The position numbers and the translations under genes are program-made. From the NCBI GenBank assembly GCA_041485905.1, contig JBGPKK010000111.1:1-14931 (forward strand): DNA of 14,931 nt. The letters run 5' to 3'. This stretch comes from JAHFUI01 sp041485905 (GTDB lineage: Bacteria; Acidobacteriota; Vicinamibacteria; Vicinamibacterales; CAVVIG01). Positions within the stretch are counted from its first letter, which is position 1. Every line of letters starts with the position of its first letter. The notes beneath the pieces were generated by a model. That model was not told the DNA's origin and searched no databases. It saw nothing but the letters and a program-made list of their open reading frames with translations. Below are positions 7,940-14,715 of this stretch, one piece after another.

Positions 7940-8012
7940 AGGGCTGCGCCACAGTTCGATCACCCGAAAGAGGACGTGTGGCGCTGGGCTTCAGCCCTGC
8001 GAGACGCCGTCA
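7921..8012. repeat. 10-bp direct repeats GACGCCGTCA bracketing the double-hairpin element
   Basis: The exact sequence GACGCCGTCA occurs at 7921-7930, immediately before the left hairpin, and again at 8003-8012, four bases after the right hairpin. This looks like a target-site duplication around a roughly 72-bp insertion. The right copy contains the stop codon of the helicase (8010-8012, minus strand). One difficulty is that precise removal would leave the pump frame open far into the helicase region, so the origin may be more complex than a clean insertion. Confidence 0.5.
7931..7999. repeat. REPIN-like double-hairpin element between the RND pump and the helicase
   Basis: Two hairpin arms face each other. 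The left arm is CAGCCC-TAAA-GGGCTG (7931-7946) followed by CGCCACA (7947-7953). The right arm is TGTGGCGC (7977-7984) followed by GGGC-TTCA-GCCC (7987-7998). The inner GCGCCACA/TGTGGCGC segments are exact reverse complements, so the element can fold as one long imperfect stem or as two small hairpins. This is the layout of paired REP sequences. It sits between convergent genes, a typical REP location, and could also act as a bidirectional transcript end, although neither strand has a T-run. No transposase or RAYT gene is in the window. Confidence 0.6.
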
Positions 8013-9206
8013 GTAGCGTCGCGGACGGCGGGGCGGGCCGGGGCGTGGTCGATGGGCGCTCGACGGACGGGGCTGCGCCGGTTCCTGATAATTGAAATCG
8101 GGCAGCGTGACGCGGGGCAGTCGCTTCTCGATTCCACGCTCGATGTCGCGCACGGTCGCTTCTTCTTCCGGCGCCGCCAGCGTGAACGCCGCGCCGGTCA
8201 GCTCGGCGCGAGCCGTACGTCCGACGCGGTGGATGTAGTCTTCAGGGCCGTGCGGCACGTCGAAGTTGATGACGTGCCCGAGCGCGGTGACGTCGATGCC
8301 CCGGGCCGCGATGTCGGTCGCGACGAGGATTCGGTACTTGCCGCTCTTGAAGCCCGCCAGCGCCTCGGTCCGCTGGTTCTGCGACCGGTTCCCGTGAATC
8401 CGCTCGACCTTGATGCCGGCCGACGCGAGATGCCGCGACAGCCGATCGGCGCGATGCTTGGTTCGTGTGAACACGAGGGCGTCGCGAACCTCTCCGCGCT
8501 GCAACAGCGCCGTCAGCAGGGCCGCTTTCAGATGCTGCGGCACGGGATACAGGGCCTGCGTGATGCCGATGGCCGGGGCCGCACGCCGCTCCAGGTTGAT
8601 CGTCGCGGGCGTGTGCAGCATCTCGTGCGCCAGTTGCGCGATCGGCAGCGGCATCGTCGCGCTGAAGAACAGGGTCCGACGACGGGTCGGCAGATGGCGG
8701 AGGATCCGGCGGATGTCCGGGAGGAACCCCATGTCGAGCATGCGATCCGCTTCGTCGAGCACGAGATAGCGCAGGCTGGCCAGCTTCGCGTACGGCCGCC
8801 TGAAATGATCGAGCAGACGTCCGGGCGTGCCGATGATGACGTCCACGCCGCTGCGGAAGGCGTGCTCCTGCGGTCCCATCCCGACGCCGCCGTAGACGGC
8901 GGCCGCCGTGAGGGGTGTGTGCACCGCGAGATCGTTGAGGTCGCCGACGATCTGCGCCGCGAGCTCGCGCGTCGGCGTGAGGACCAGCGCGCGTGTCGCG
9001 CCGCGGTGTTGGTCCATGAGGCGGTGAAGTATGGGCAGCAGGAACGCGGCGGTCTTGCCGCTGCCGGTCATCGCGCACGCCAGCACGTCGGTGCCGGCAA
9101 GCGCGGGCGGAATTGCGTCCGCCTGAATGGCGGTCGGCCGTGTGAAGCCGAGATCTTTCAGGCCTTGAAGCAGGCTGGGATGAAGCTTGAGCGATGAGAA
9201 TGGCAC
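8010..9206 (-). CDS. rhlE: RhlE-type DEAD-box ATP-dependent RNA helicase
   Basis: The 398-residue product has the complete two-RecA-domain core: Q motif (F21...PTAIQ at 24-28), motif I AMTGSGKT 45-52, Ia PTRELAAQ 78-85, Ib TPGR 127-130, II DEAD 151-154, III SAT 182-184, IV VFTRTK 245-250, V ATDIAARGIDV 296-306 and VI HRVGRTAR 326-333. A short Pro/Arg-rich basic tail (376-398) would help RNA binding. Family members unwind short RNA duplexes in ribosome assembly and mRNA decay. The start is GTG at 9206; the product begins MPFSSLKL as RhlE proteins usually do, and no in-frame ATG lies close upstream. No clear Shine-Dalgarno site is visible. It begins 23 nt after the P-type ATPase stop on the same strand, so it is likely the last gene of that transcript. 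Confidence 0.92.
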   Translation of the reverse strand: MPFSSLKLHPSLLQGLKDLGFTRPTAIQADAIPPALAGTDVLACAMTGSGKTAAFLLPILHRLMDQHRGATRALVLTPTRELAAQIVGDLNDLAVHTPLTAAAVYGGVGMGPQEHAFRSGVDVIIGTPGRLLDHFRRPYAKLASLRYLVLDEADRMLDMGFLPDIRRILRHLPTRRRTLFFSATMPLPIAQLAHEMLHTPATINLERRAAPAIGITQALYPVPQHLKAALLTALLQRGEVRDALVFTRTKHRADRLSRHLASAGIKVERIHGNRSQNQRTEALAGFKSGKYRILVATDIAARGIDVTALGHVINFDVPHGPEDYIHRVGRTARAELTGAAFTLAAPEEEATVRDIERGIEKRLPRVTLPDFNYQEPAQPRPSSAHRPRPGPPRRPRRY

Positions 9207-9229
9207 GAATGATTGTATGCGCAGGCGCG

Positions 9230-11539
9230 TTATAACTCGCTGTGTCGTAGTCGCAGGGCGTTCGCGATGACGGAGACCGAGCTGAGCGTCATCGCCGCAC
9301 TGGCCCAGACAGGACCAATGAGCGTGCCCGTCAGCGGATACAGCACACCAGCCGCCACCGGCACGCCGATGGCGTTGTACACGAACGCCAGAAACAGATT
9401 CTGGCGAATGTTCCTCATCGTCGCTCGACTCAGCCGCCGTGCCCGCAGGATGCCGCGGAGGTCGCCTGAAAGCAGCGTGATGCCCGCGCTTTCGATGGCC
9501 ACATCGGTCCCGGTCCCCATCGCGATGCCGACGGCTGCTTCGGCCAGCGCCGGCGCGTCGTTGACGCCATCTCCGGCCATCGCGACGATCTTCCCTGACG
9601 CGGAAAGCCGTTGCACGACGGCCCGCTTGTCCTGCGGCAGGAGGCCGGCGTGAAACTCGTCGATGCCGAGCTCGTCGGCGACGACCTGCGCACTGGCGTG
9701 ATTGTCGCCGGTCAGCATGATCAGACGGAGTCCCTGGTCGTGAAGCTGACGCACGGCAGCGGCAGCCGACGACTTGATCGGGTCGGCCACCCCGAAGGTG
9801 GCTGCCAGTCGTCCGTCCACCGCCAGGAAGAGGACCGTCTGCGCGAGCGCGTCGGGTCGATCCGTCGCGGCATCGATCGCGACACCTGCGTCGCGCATCA
9901 TCGCGGCGTTGCCAAGAGTCGCGCGACGACCGTCGACCTGCCCGCTTACGCCGCGACCTGGCGCTGCGCTGAAGTCGGCGATGGGCGGCAGCGATTTCGC
10001 TCGTTCGCGCGCCGCGCTGATGAGGGCAGCAGCCAGCGGATGCTCGCTGCCTTGCTCGAGAGCCGCCGCCACCCGCAGGGCGTCACTCTCCGACCACCCG
10101 CCAAATACTTCGATGGCGACCACCCGCGGCCTGCCTTCGGTCAGCGTGCCTGTCTTGTCGATGACCAGTGTGTCCACCGATTCGAGCCGTTCGAGCGCTT
10201 CGGCATTCTTCACGAGCACGCCGGCGGTGGCGCCGCGTCCGGTGCCAACCATGATGGCCATCGGCGTGGCGAGCCCCAACGCGCATGGACACGCGATGAT
10301 CAGGACGGCAATGGCGTTGAGCAGCCCGTGGGCGAGCCGAGGCTCCGGACCCAGGACGCTCCACGCGACGAACGAGACCGCCGCCGTCGCGACGACGGCC
10401 GGGACGAACCAGCCGGCGACAACATCGGCGAGCCGCTGGATGGGCGCGCGACTGCGCTGCGCATCGCCCACCATCCGCACGATCTGGGCCAGCAGCGTTT
10501 CGCTGCCGACGCGCTCGGCTCTGAACAGGAAGGTGCCGGTCGTATTGATGGTGCCGCCGGTCACACGGCTGCCGGGATCCTTTTGGCTCGGCATCGGTTC
10601 GCCGGTGATCATCGATTCGTCGATCGAGCTCCGTCCTTCAGTGACGATGCCGTCGACAGGAATCTTCTCGCCGGGCCGGACACGGCAGATGTCACCGACG
10701 TGGATCTCGGCAACCGGGACATCCACTTCGTCTCCGCCTCGCACGACCCTGGCGGTTCGTGGCGCAAGACCAAGAAGCTGCTTGATCGCTGTGCCCGTAC
10801 GGCTTCGCGCGCGTAGTTCCAGCACCTGGCCGAGCAGCACCAACGTCGTGATCACCGCGGCGGTATCGAAGTAGGTGGGAACCATGCCGTGTTCGAAAAA
10901 ACCGGCGGGAAACAGGTTCGGCGCGATCGTCGCCGCCACGCTGTAGCCGTACGCGGCACCCACGCCGATGCCAATCAGCGTGAACATGTTGGGGCCGCGG
11001 TTGACGATCGACGACCACGCGCGCACGAAAAATGGCCAGCCGGCCCACAAAACAACCGGAGTACCGAGCACGAGGCCGAGAACATTTGTTCCCCGCACGG
11101 TGAGCCAGCGGCCGGCGCCCGGGATCATGTCCGCCATCGCTGTCACAAAGATCGGCACCGACAACAGCGCAGCGATCCAGAACCGGCGGGTCATGTCGAT
11201 GAGCTCGGGATTGGGGCCGTCGTCCAGCGTGATCGTGCGAGGCTCGAGCGCCATGCCGCAGATCGGACAGGCGCCCGGCGCGGCGCGGACGATTTGCGGA
11301 TGCATTGGACACGTGTATTCGATCGGACCTGTCGTCGTTGGGCCCAGGGGCGATGCGACAGGGGGCTGCGAGACTGGAGCCGTGCTGGAGAGAAACGACT
11401 GCGGGGACGCCTCGAACCGCTTCAAACAGCCGGCGCCGCAGAAGTAGTACGTCGTGCCCTCGTAGGTCGTGCTTCCGGCGGCCGTTTCCGGCGTCACGGT
11501 CATGCCGCAGACGGGATCGATGTGGGACAAAGAGGTCAC
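9230..11539 (-). CDS. copA: Cu(I)-exporting P1B-type ATPase with N-terminal YHS and CPMHP domains
   Basis: The 769-residue inner-membrane pump exports monovalent copper from the cytoplasm using ATP. A YHS/TRASH domain occupies residues 6-50 (C11, C34, C38). A CPMHP heavy-metal domain follows at 76-100 (C77, H80, C91, C94), then eight expected helices. The actuator TGE is at 312-314. The metal-site motif CPC is at 417-419 in TM6. The phosphorylation site DKTGT is at 461-465, HP at 500-501, TGDN at 610-613 and GDGVNDAP at 656-663. Tyr721-Asn722 and Met750-x-x-Ser753 in the last helices complete the Cu(I) signature. I chose the GTG at 11539-11537 because it directly precedes the YHS domain and forms a GTGA overlap with the regulator stop. 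The same frame extends upstream to 11929 only as a shadow of the regulator gene. The usual HMA domain is absent. Confidence 0.92.
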   Translation of the reverse strand: MTSLSHIDPVCGMTVTPETAAGSTTYEGTTYYFCGAGCLKRFEASPQSFLSSTAPVSQPPVASPLGPTTTGPIEYTCPMHPQIVRAAPGACPICGMALEPRTITLDDGPNPELIDMTRRFWIAALLSVPIFVTAMADMIPGAGRWLTVRGTNVLGLVLGTPVVLWAGWPFFVRAWSSIVNRGPNMFTLIGIGVGAAYGYSVAATIAPNLFPAGFFEHGMVPTYFDTAAVITTLVLLGQVLELRARSRTGTAIKQLLGLAPRTARVVRGGDEVDVPVAEIHVGDICRVRPGEKIPVDGIVTEGRSSIDESMITGEPMPSQKDPGSRVTGGTINTTGTFLFRAERVGSETLLAQIVRMVGDAQRSRAPIQRLADVVAGWFVPAVVATAAVSFVAWSVLGPEPRLAHGLLNAIAVLIIACPCALGLATPMAIMVGTGRGATAGVLVKNAEALERLESVDTLVIDKTGTLTEGRPRVVAIEVFGGWSESDALRVAAALEQGSEHPLAAALISAARERAKSLPPIADFSAAPGRGVSGQVDGRRATLGNAAMMRDAGVAIDAATDRPDALAQTVLFLAVDGRLAATFGVADPIKSSAAAAVRQLHDQGLRLIMLTGDNHASAQVVADELGIDEFHAGLLPQDKRAVVQRLSASGKIVAMAGDGVNDAPALAEAAVGIAMGTGTDVAIESAGITLLSGDLRGILRARRLSRATMRNIRQNLFLAFVYNAIGVPVAAGVLYPLTGTLIGPVWASAAMTLSSVSVIANALRLRHSEL

Positions 11540-11994
11540 CGTTTCGTTTTTCGGTGAGCGCGCGTGGGAGGAGGCTCCGCCTCGCGGGCGATCATCACTT
11601 CGGTCGATTTGATAATCGCCAGGGCATCGTCGCCGCGGCGCAGTTTCAGATCCCGGATGGCGTCGCCGGTAATGACCGCGGTAAGCACCTGATCGCCAAT
11701 CCGCAGCCGCACCTGACCGAGAAGGCCATCGATTCGAACCTCCTCGACGAATCCGCGAAGGCGGTTGCGTCCGCTCAAAGCGACGATGACGCCGGTGGCC
11801 GGACGTTTCTGGGCGCTGCGAGGGCCGGCGGGGTTGTGGCGCGTTGTGAGCCGATCGACTTCGGCGTCCGAGATGCGATGGTGACCGCCCGCGGTCTGCG
11901 TGGTGCGCACGCGGCCCTGATAGATCCATTGTTTGAGCGTGGAGTAGCCGATGCCGAGACGCTCGGCGGCGGCGCGAACAGTCAGAAGGGTCAT
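11536..11994 (-). CDS. Molybdate-responsive regulator: HTH (excisionase/MerR-like) fused to a Mop/TOBE domain
   Basis: The 152-residue protein has two parts. Residues 2-50 form a winged HTH of the excisionase/MerR type (LTVRAAAERLGIGYSTLKQW, then GGHHRIS at 36-42 as the wing). Residues 73-136 form one Mop domain (SGRNRLRGFVEEV at 74-86, AVITGDAIRDL at 106-116, IIKSTEVMIA at 127-136). In ModE and molbindin proteins this domain binds molybdate or tungstate oxyanions at subunit interfaces. A basic tail ends the protein. It differs from classical ModE, which has a different HTH and two Mop repeats. Position just after modC suggests it controls the mod genes. Its TGA overlaps the GTG of the copper ATPase, so the two are coupled in translation. 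The Shine-Dalgarno site is poor. Confidence 0.85.
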   Translation of the reverse strand: MTLLTVRAAAERLGIGYSTLKQWIYQGRVRTTQTAGGHHRISDAEVDRLTTRHNPAGPRSAQKRPATGVIVALSGRNRLRGFVEEVRIDGLLGQVRLRIGDQVLTAVITGDAIRDLKLRRGDDALAIIKSTEVMIAREAEPPPTRAHRKTKR

Positions 11995-12016
11995 TGCCTA
12001 TATCATGACAAAAATC

Positions 12017-12044
12017 AAAACTTTAGTTTTCAGTTTTAAGTTTG
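12017..12044. promoter_or_regulatory. AT-rich palindrome and AGTTT repeats between modC and the regulator gene
   Basis: A perfect 14-bp palindrome AAAACT-TT-AGTTTT covers 12017-12030. The AGTTTT half recurs at 12032-12037 and as AGTTT at 12039-12043, giving a 7-bp period. The region overlaps the last codons of modC and lies 23 bp before the regulator start. It is a conspicuous AT-rich island in GC-rich DNA. It could be an operator or internal promoter region for the regulator-ATPase pair; a weak hairpin role is also possible. TATAT at 11999-12003 is a possible ModE-like half site. Confidence 0.35.
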
Positions 12045-13124
12045 AGAAACGATTCGACAGGAATGCGTCTTGATGATCAGCCATACGCGATCGCCGGCCG
12101 CCAGTCCGAGCGACTCACACGCGCCTGGCGTGAGGCGCACGACGAAGCGCGGGCCGGCATCGACTTGCGCAACCGACGTCGCACCGTCGCGCGCCAGCGA
12201 GACCAGGCGGCCGAGCAGAATGTTTCGCGCGCTGAGCCCGTGCGGCTCCTGGTTCGCAAGGAGAATGTCGCCCGCGCGAATGGCGATCCGGACGCGCGTG
12301 CCGGACGAAGCGCCGGTAAGCGGCACTTCGAGATCGGTGGCGGTCGTCTCGAGCCGGCACAGCATCGTGCCCGCCTCCGCTCGGCGAGCGCCCACGTGTG
12401 CGTTGAAGAAATTCTCGAACCCCGCGAGCCGGGCGAGTGGCTCGTGCGCGGGCGTCTCCATCACGTCGTACGGCGTCCCTTCAGCCAGCAGCCGGCCGTG
12501 TTCAAGGACGATCACCCGTTCACCGAGCGCGAACACTTCACGGTGGGCATGTGTCACATACAGAATCGGGATGACGTGCGCCGCGTTCCATGATTTCAGG
12601 TCTTCGATGATGCGGGTCTGAGCGGCGTGATCCAGCGCCGCCAGCGGCTCGTCGAGCAGCAGCAGCGAGGGATCGGCGACCAGCGACCGCGCGAGCGCGG
12701 TCCGCTGACGCTCGCCGCCCGAGACCTGGTCCGGCTTCCGGTCCAGCACGTGCGAAATCCTGAACGATTCCGCGATGGCGCGCGTCCGCGCGCGTCTGAC
12801 GACGCCCGCGACGTTCGCCAGGCCATACTCGAGGTTCTGTGCAACAGACAGGTGAGGGAAGAGCGCCAGTTGTTGGAAGACGTACCCGACATTGCGCCGC
12901 TCGGGGCGCACGTGACGAGCCGCAGCCGAATCAAAGAGCACCTGGTCGCCGATCGCGATCCGTCCAGCGTCCGGGCGTACGAGACCCGCCAGGCAGCGGA
13001 GCAGAGTCGTCTTTCCCGCTCCCGATGCGCCGAAGACCATCGTGATGCCAGGAGGCGCCGAGAACGACACGTCGAGTGAGAACACCGCCGACAATCGTTT
13101 CTGAATCGACACAGCGGCGTTCAT
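12036..13124 (-). CDS. modC: Molybdate ABC transporter ATP-binding protein
   Basis: The 362-residue cytoplasmic ATPase energises molybdate import with the ModB permease. Walker A GASGAGKT is at 32-39, the Q-loop at 84-85 (VFQQLALFP), signature VSGGERQ at 134-140, Walker B LLLLDEP at 154-160 and the switch histidine at 192 (THAHREV). Residues about 296-357 form the C-terminal TOBE/Mop regulatory domain seen in ModC (SARNILLGRL...). The length is normal for ModC. The start overlaps the end of the permease gene by ATGA. The order A-B-C and the TOBE tail separate it from other anion importers, although a tungstate preference cannot be excluded. Confidence 0.9.
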   Translation of the reverse strand: MNAAVSIQKRLSAVFSLDVSFSAPPGITMVFGASGAGKTTLLRCLAGLVRPDAGRIAIGDQVLFDSAAARHVRPERRNVGYVFQQLALFPHLSVAQNLEYGLANVAGVVRRARTRAIAESFRISHVLDRKPDQVSGGERQRTALARSLVADPSLLLLDEPLAALDHAAQTRIIEDLKSWNAAHVIPILYVTHAHREVFALGERVIVLEHGRLLAEGTPYDVMETPAHEPLARLAGFENFFNAHVGARRAEAGTMLCRLETTATDLEVPLTGASSGTRVRIAIRAGDILLANQEPHGLSARNILLGRLVSLARDGATSVAQVDAGPRFVVRLTPGACESLGLAAGDRVWLIIKTHSCRIVSQT

Positions 13125-13792
13125 GTCGTCCAGGGCTTGCCGCGCAAGGCGTAGACCCCCGCCAGCACGACGAACGAGAACACGAGCAGCAGCAGAGCGG
13201 TCTGATTGGCCGCCTCATAATGCAAGGCCTGCACCTGGTCGTAGATGGCGATCGAGACGGTCCGCGTGACTCCCGGCAGATTCCCGCCGACCATCAGCAC
13301 GACGCCGAATTCTCCAAGCGTGTGCGCGAAGGTCAGCACCGTGCCGGCGATGACGCCTTCGAGCGAGAGGGGCAGGACCACGCGAAAGAACGTCCGCCGC
13401 CGCGACGCGCCGAGCGTCGACGAAGCCTCGATAAGCGTCGGATCCACCTGCGAGAATGCCGCCGCGATCGGCTGGACCATGAAGGGCAGGCTGTACAGAA
13501 TCGACGCGAGGACGAGCGCCTCGAACGTAAATGCGAGGCCGCGACCGGTCCACGCGGTCCATGCCGTCCCGATCGGACTGCGCGCGCCGATCGCGACCAG
13601 CACGTAAAACCCGAGCACCGTCGGCGGCAGCACGAGGGGAAGCGCGACCACGGCTTCGACGAGGAACTTCCAGCGCCACCGCGAGAACGCGATCCAGTGC
13701 GCGATAGGCAGCCCGATGACCAACAGCAGTGCCGCGACGATCGCCGCAAGCCTGACGGAGAGTAGAATGGCCGCCCAGTCGACAGCGGTCAT
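13121..13792 (-). CDS. modB: Molybdate ABC transporter permease
   Basis: The 223-residue inner-membrane protein has five or six hydrophobic segments (about 8-30, 43-69, 86-110, 145-168 and 195-216). The ABC permease coupling loop, EASSTLGASRRRTFFRVVLP (122-141) followed by G147 onward, contacts ModC. The TLGEFG at 158-163 is typical of ModB. It overlaps modA and modC by four bases (ATGA) on each side, the clearest sign of a tightly coupled operon. The start ATG lies inside the modA stop. Confidence 0.91.
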   Translation of the reverse strand: MTAVDWAAILLSVRLAAIVAALLLVIGLPIAHWIAFSRWRWKFLVEAVVALPLVLPPTVLGFYVLVAIGARSPIGTAWTAWTGRGLAFTFEALVLASILYSLPFMVQPIAAAFSQVDPTLIEASSTLGASRRRTFFRVVLPLSLEGVIAGTVLTFAHTLGEFGVVLMVGGNLPGVTRTVSIAIYDQVQALHYEAANQTALLLLVFSFVVLAGVYALRGKPWTT

Positions 13793-14571
13793 CGTGAGCG
13801 TTGCGGCGACGGCGCCGTAAATCCGAGCTCCTGCAGCAGCCGAATCGATTCGGGGCGTTTCAGAAACGCGATGAGCTGACGGGCTGTCTCACGGTTGGGC
13901 GACCGCCTGAGAACGACCACCGCCTGTTCGAGCGGCGGGTAGAACGCGGTGGGTACTTCGAAGTAGGTGCCGGTCTCCCGCAGGGGCGTCGCCATCGCCA
14001 GCGACAGGGCGATGATTCCGGCTTCGGCGTTTCCAGATTCCACAAACTGCGCGGCCTGCGAGATGTTCTCGCCGAGCACGAGCTTGCTCCGAACCCTCTC
14101 GTACAGTCCCTCATGCTGCAGGGCTGCGACCGCCGCGCGTCCGTACGGCGCGTGCTCCGGATTCGCGATCGCGATACGTCGCACCAGTGGGTCAAGAAGC
14201 GCCTGGAGGCCGCGCCGCACGTCGATGGCGGTTCCAGTGCGGGCCCACAGCACGATCTTTCCAACCGCGTATCTGTACAAGTCCGAAGGCTCGACAAGGC
14301 CCTCGGACTGCAGACGCGCGGGGTACTCGATGTCGGCCGAGAAGAACAGGTCGAACGGGGCGCCGTTCTGAATCTGTGTGTAGAAATTGCCGGACGAACC
14401 AAACGTCAATCTGACAGCGACGCCTGTTTCTCGCTCGAAGCGTTCGGCGAGCCTCGGAAGCGCCGCCTGCAGATCGGATGCGGCTGCCACGGTCAGTGGG
14501 GGCGCCGCGGCTGGAGGGGCGGTGACACCCAGCATGCCGGCGAGCACGAAGATAACGCGTCGAGGTAACAC
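13789..14571 (-). CDS. modA: Periplasmic molybdate-binding protein
   Basis: With a GTG start at 14571 the product has 260 residues. It has a compact signal peptide (MLPRRVIFVLAGMLGV, then an Ala/Pro cleavage region about 19-24). The mature protein has the ModA fold: LTVAAASDLQ at 26-35 with the anion-binding Ser32, FGSSG at 57-61, and APFDLFFSAD at 71-80. It captures molybdate or tungstate for ModBC. The open frame reaches an ATG at 14649, but those 26 extra residues are polar, run into the repeat region and would spoil the signal peptide. Internal ATG 14535 would lose the basic N-region. A TATAAT hexamer lies only 7 nt before the GTG, suggesting a leaderless transcript. The 3' end overlaps modB by ATGA. 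Confidence 0.88.
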   Translation of the reverse strand: MLPRRVIFVLAGMLGVTAPPAAAPPLTVAAASDLQAALPRLAERFERETGVAVRLTFGSSGNFYTQIQNGAPFDLFFSADIEYPARLQSEGLVEPSDLYRYAVGKIVLWARTGTAIDVRRGLQALLDPLVRRIAIANPEHAPYGRAAVAALQHEGLYERVRSKLVLGENISQAAQFVESGNAEAGIIALSLAMATPLRETGTYFEVPTAFYPPLEQAVVVLRRSPNRETARQLIAFLKRPESIRLLQELGFTAPSPQRSR

Positions 14572-14578
14572 GATGCGA

Positions 14579-14584
14579 ATTATA
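14579..14584 (-). promoter_or_regulatory. Consensus -10 box of the mod operon promoter
   Basis: On the minus strand this reads TATAAT, a perfect -10 hexamer, 7 nt before the modA GTG. The best -35 candidate is the weak CTGCCA at 19-bp spacing. A transcript from here would begin at or next to the GTG, so modA would have no leader. Support is limited by the poor -35. Confidence 0.5.
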
Positions 14585-14641
14585 GAACGATTTGAGGCGA
14601 ATATGGCAGTTAACGGATGATTTGAGTTCCAGATGTCGCAG

Positions 14642-14699
14642 GGACACAAAGGGAATTACCCATGGGTTTTCTCCTCTGTGTCCTTTGTGTCCTTTGTGT
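14642..14699. repeat. CCTTTGTGT tandem and inverted repeats between the TamB-like gene and modA
   Basis: Three 9-bp units CCTTTGTGT lie in tandem at 14673-14699, the first with one change. A fourth copy lies inverted at 14644-14652. GGACACAAAGG (14642-14652) and CCTTTGTGTCC (14682-14692) form a perfect 11-bp inverted repeat with a 29-bp loop that holds the 10-bp palindrome ACCCATGGGT (14658-14667). There is no T-run after it in the transcription direction, so it is not a classical terminator. It resembles dispersed intergenic repeats seen in acidobacterial genomes. It falls upstream of the mod promoter. Confidence 0.6.
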
Positions 14700-14715
14700 T
14701 GAAGGGTGTCGGGCG

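Noticed and set aside
8052..9197. Plus-strand open frame of 381 codons opposite the helicase
   Set aside because: It is a shadow of rhlE. It is notable only because the cusA frame would join it if the hairpin element were absent.
9611..10816. Long plus-strand open frame of 401 codons opposite the P-type ATPase
   Set aside because: It is the antisense of a gene with all catalytic motifs intact. The product is Arg/His/Gly-rich with no recognisable domain, as expected of GC-rich shadow frames.
11540..11929. N-terminal extension of the copper ATPase to residue 899
   Set aside because: The added sequence is Arg/Ser-rich, lies wholly within the regulator gene in another frame, and the GTG at 11539 sits directly before the YHS domain.
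12017..12030. AAAACT/AGTTTT palindrome as an intrinsic terminator after modC
   Set aside because: The stem is almost all A-T and would be unstable as RNA. A short T-run follows on the minus strand, but the hairpin is too weak to be convincing.
14572..14649. Longer modA start at ATG 14649
   Set aside because: The extra residues precede the signal peptide, and the TATAAT box would lie inside the gene.
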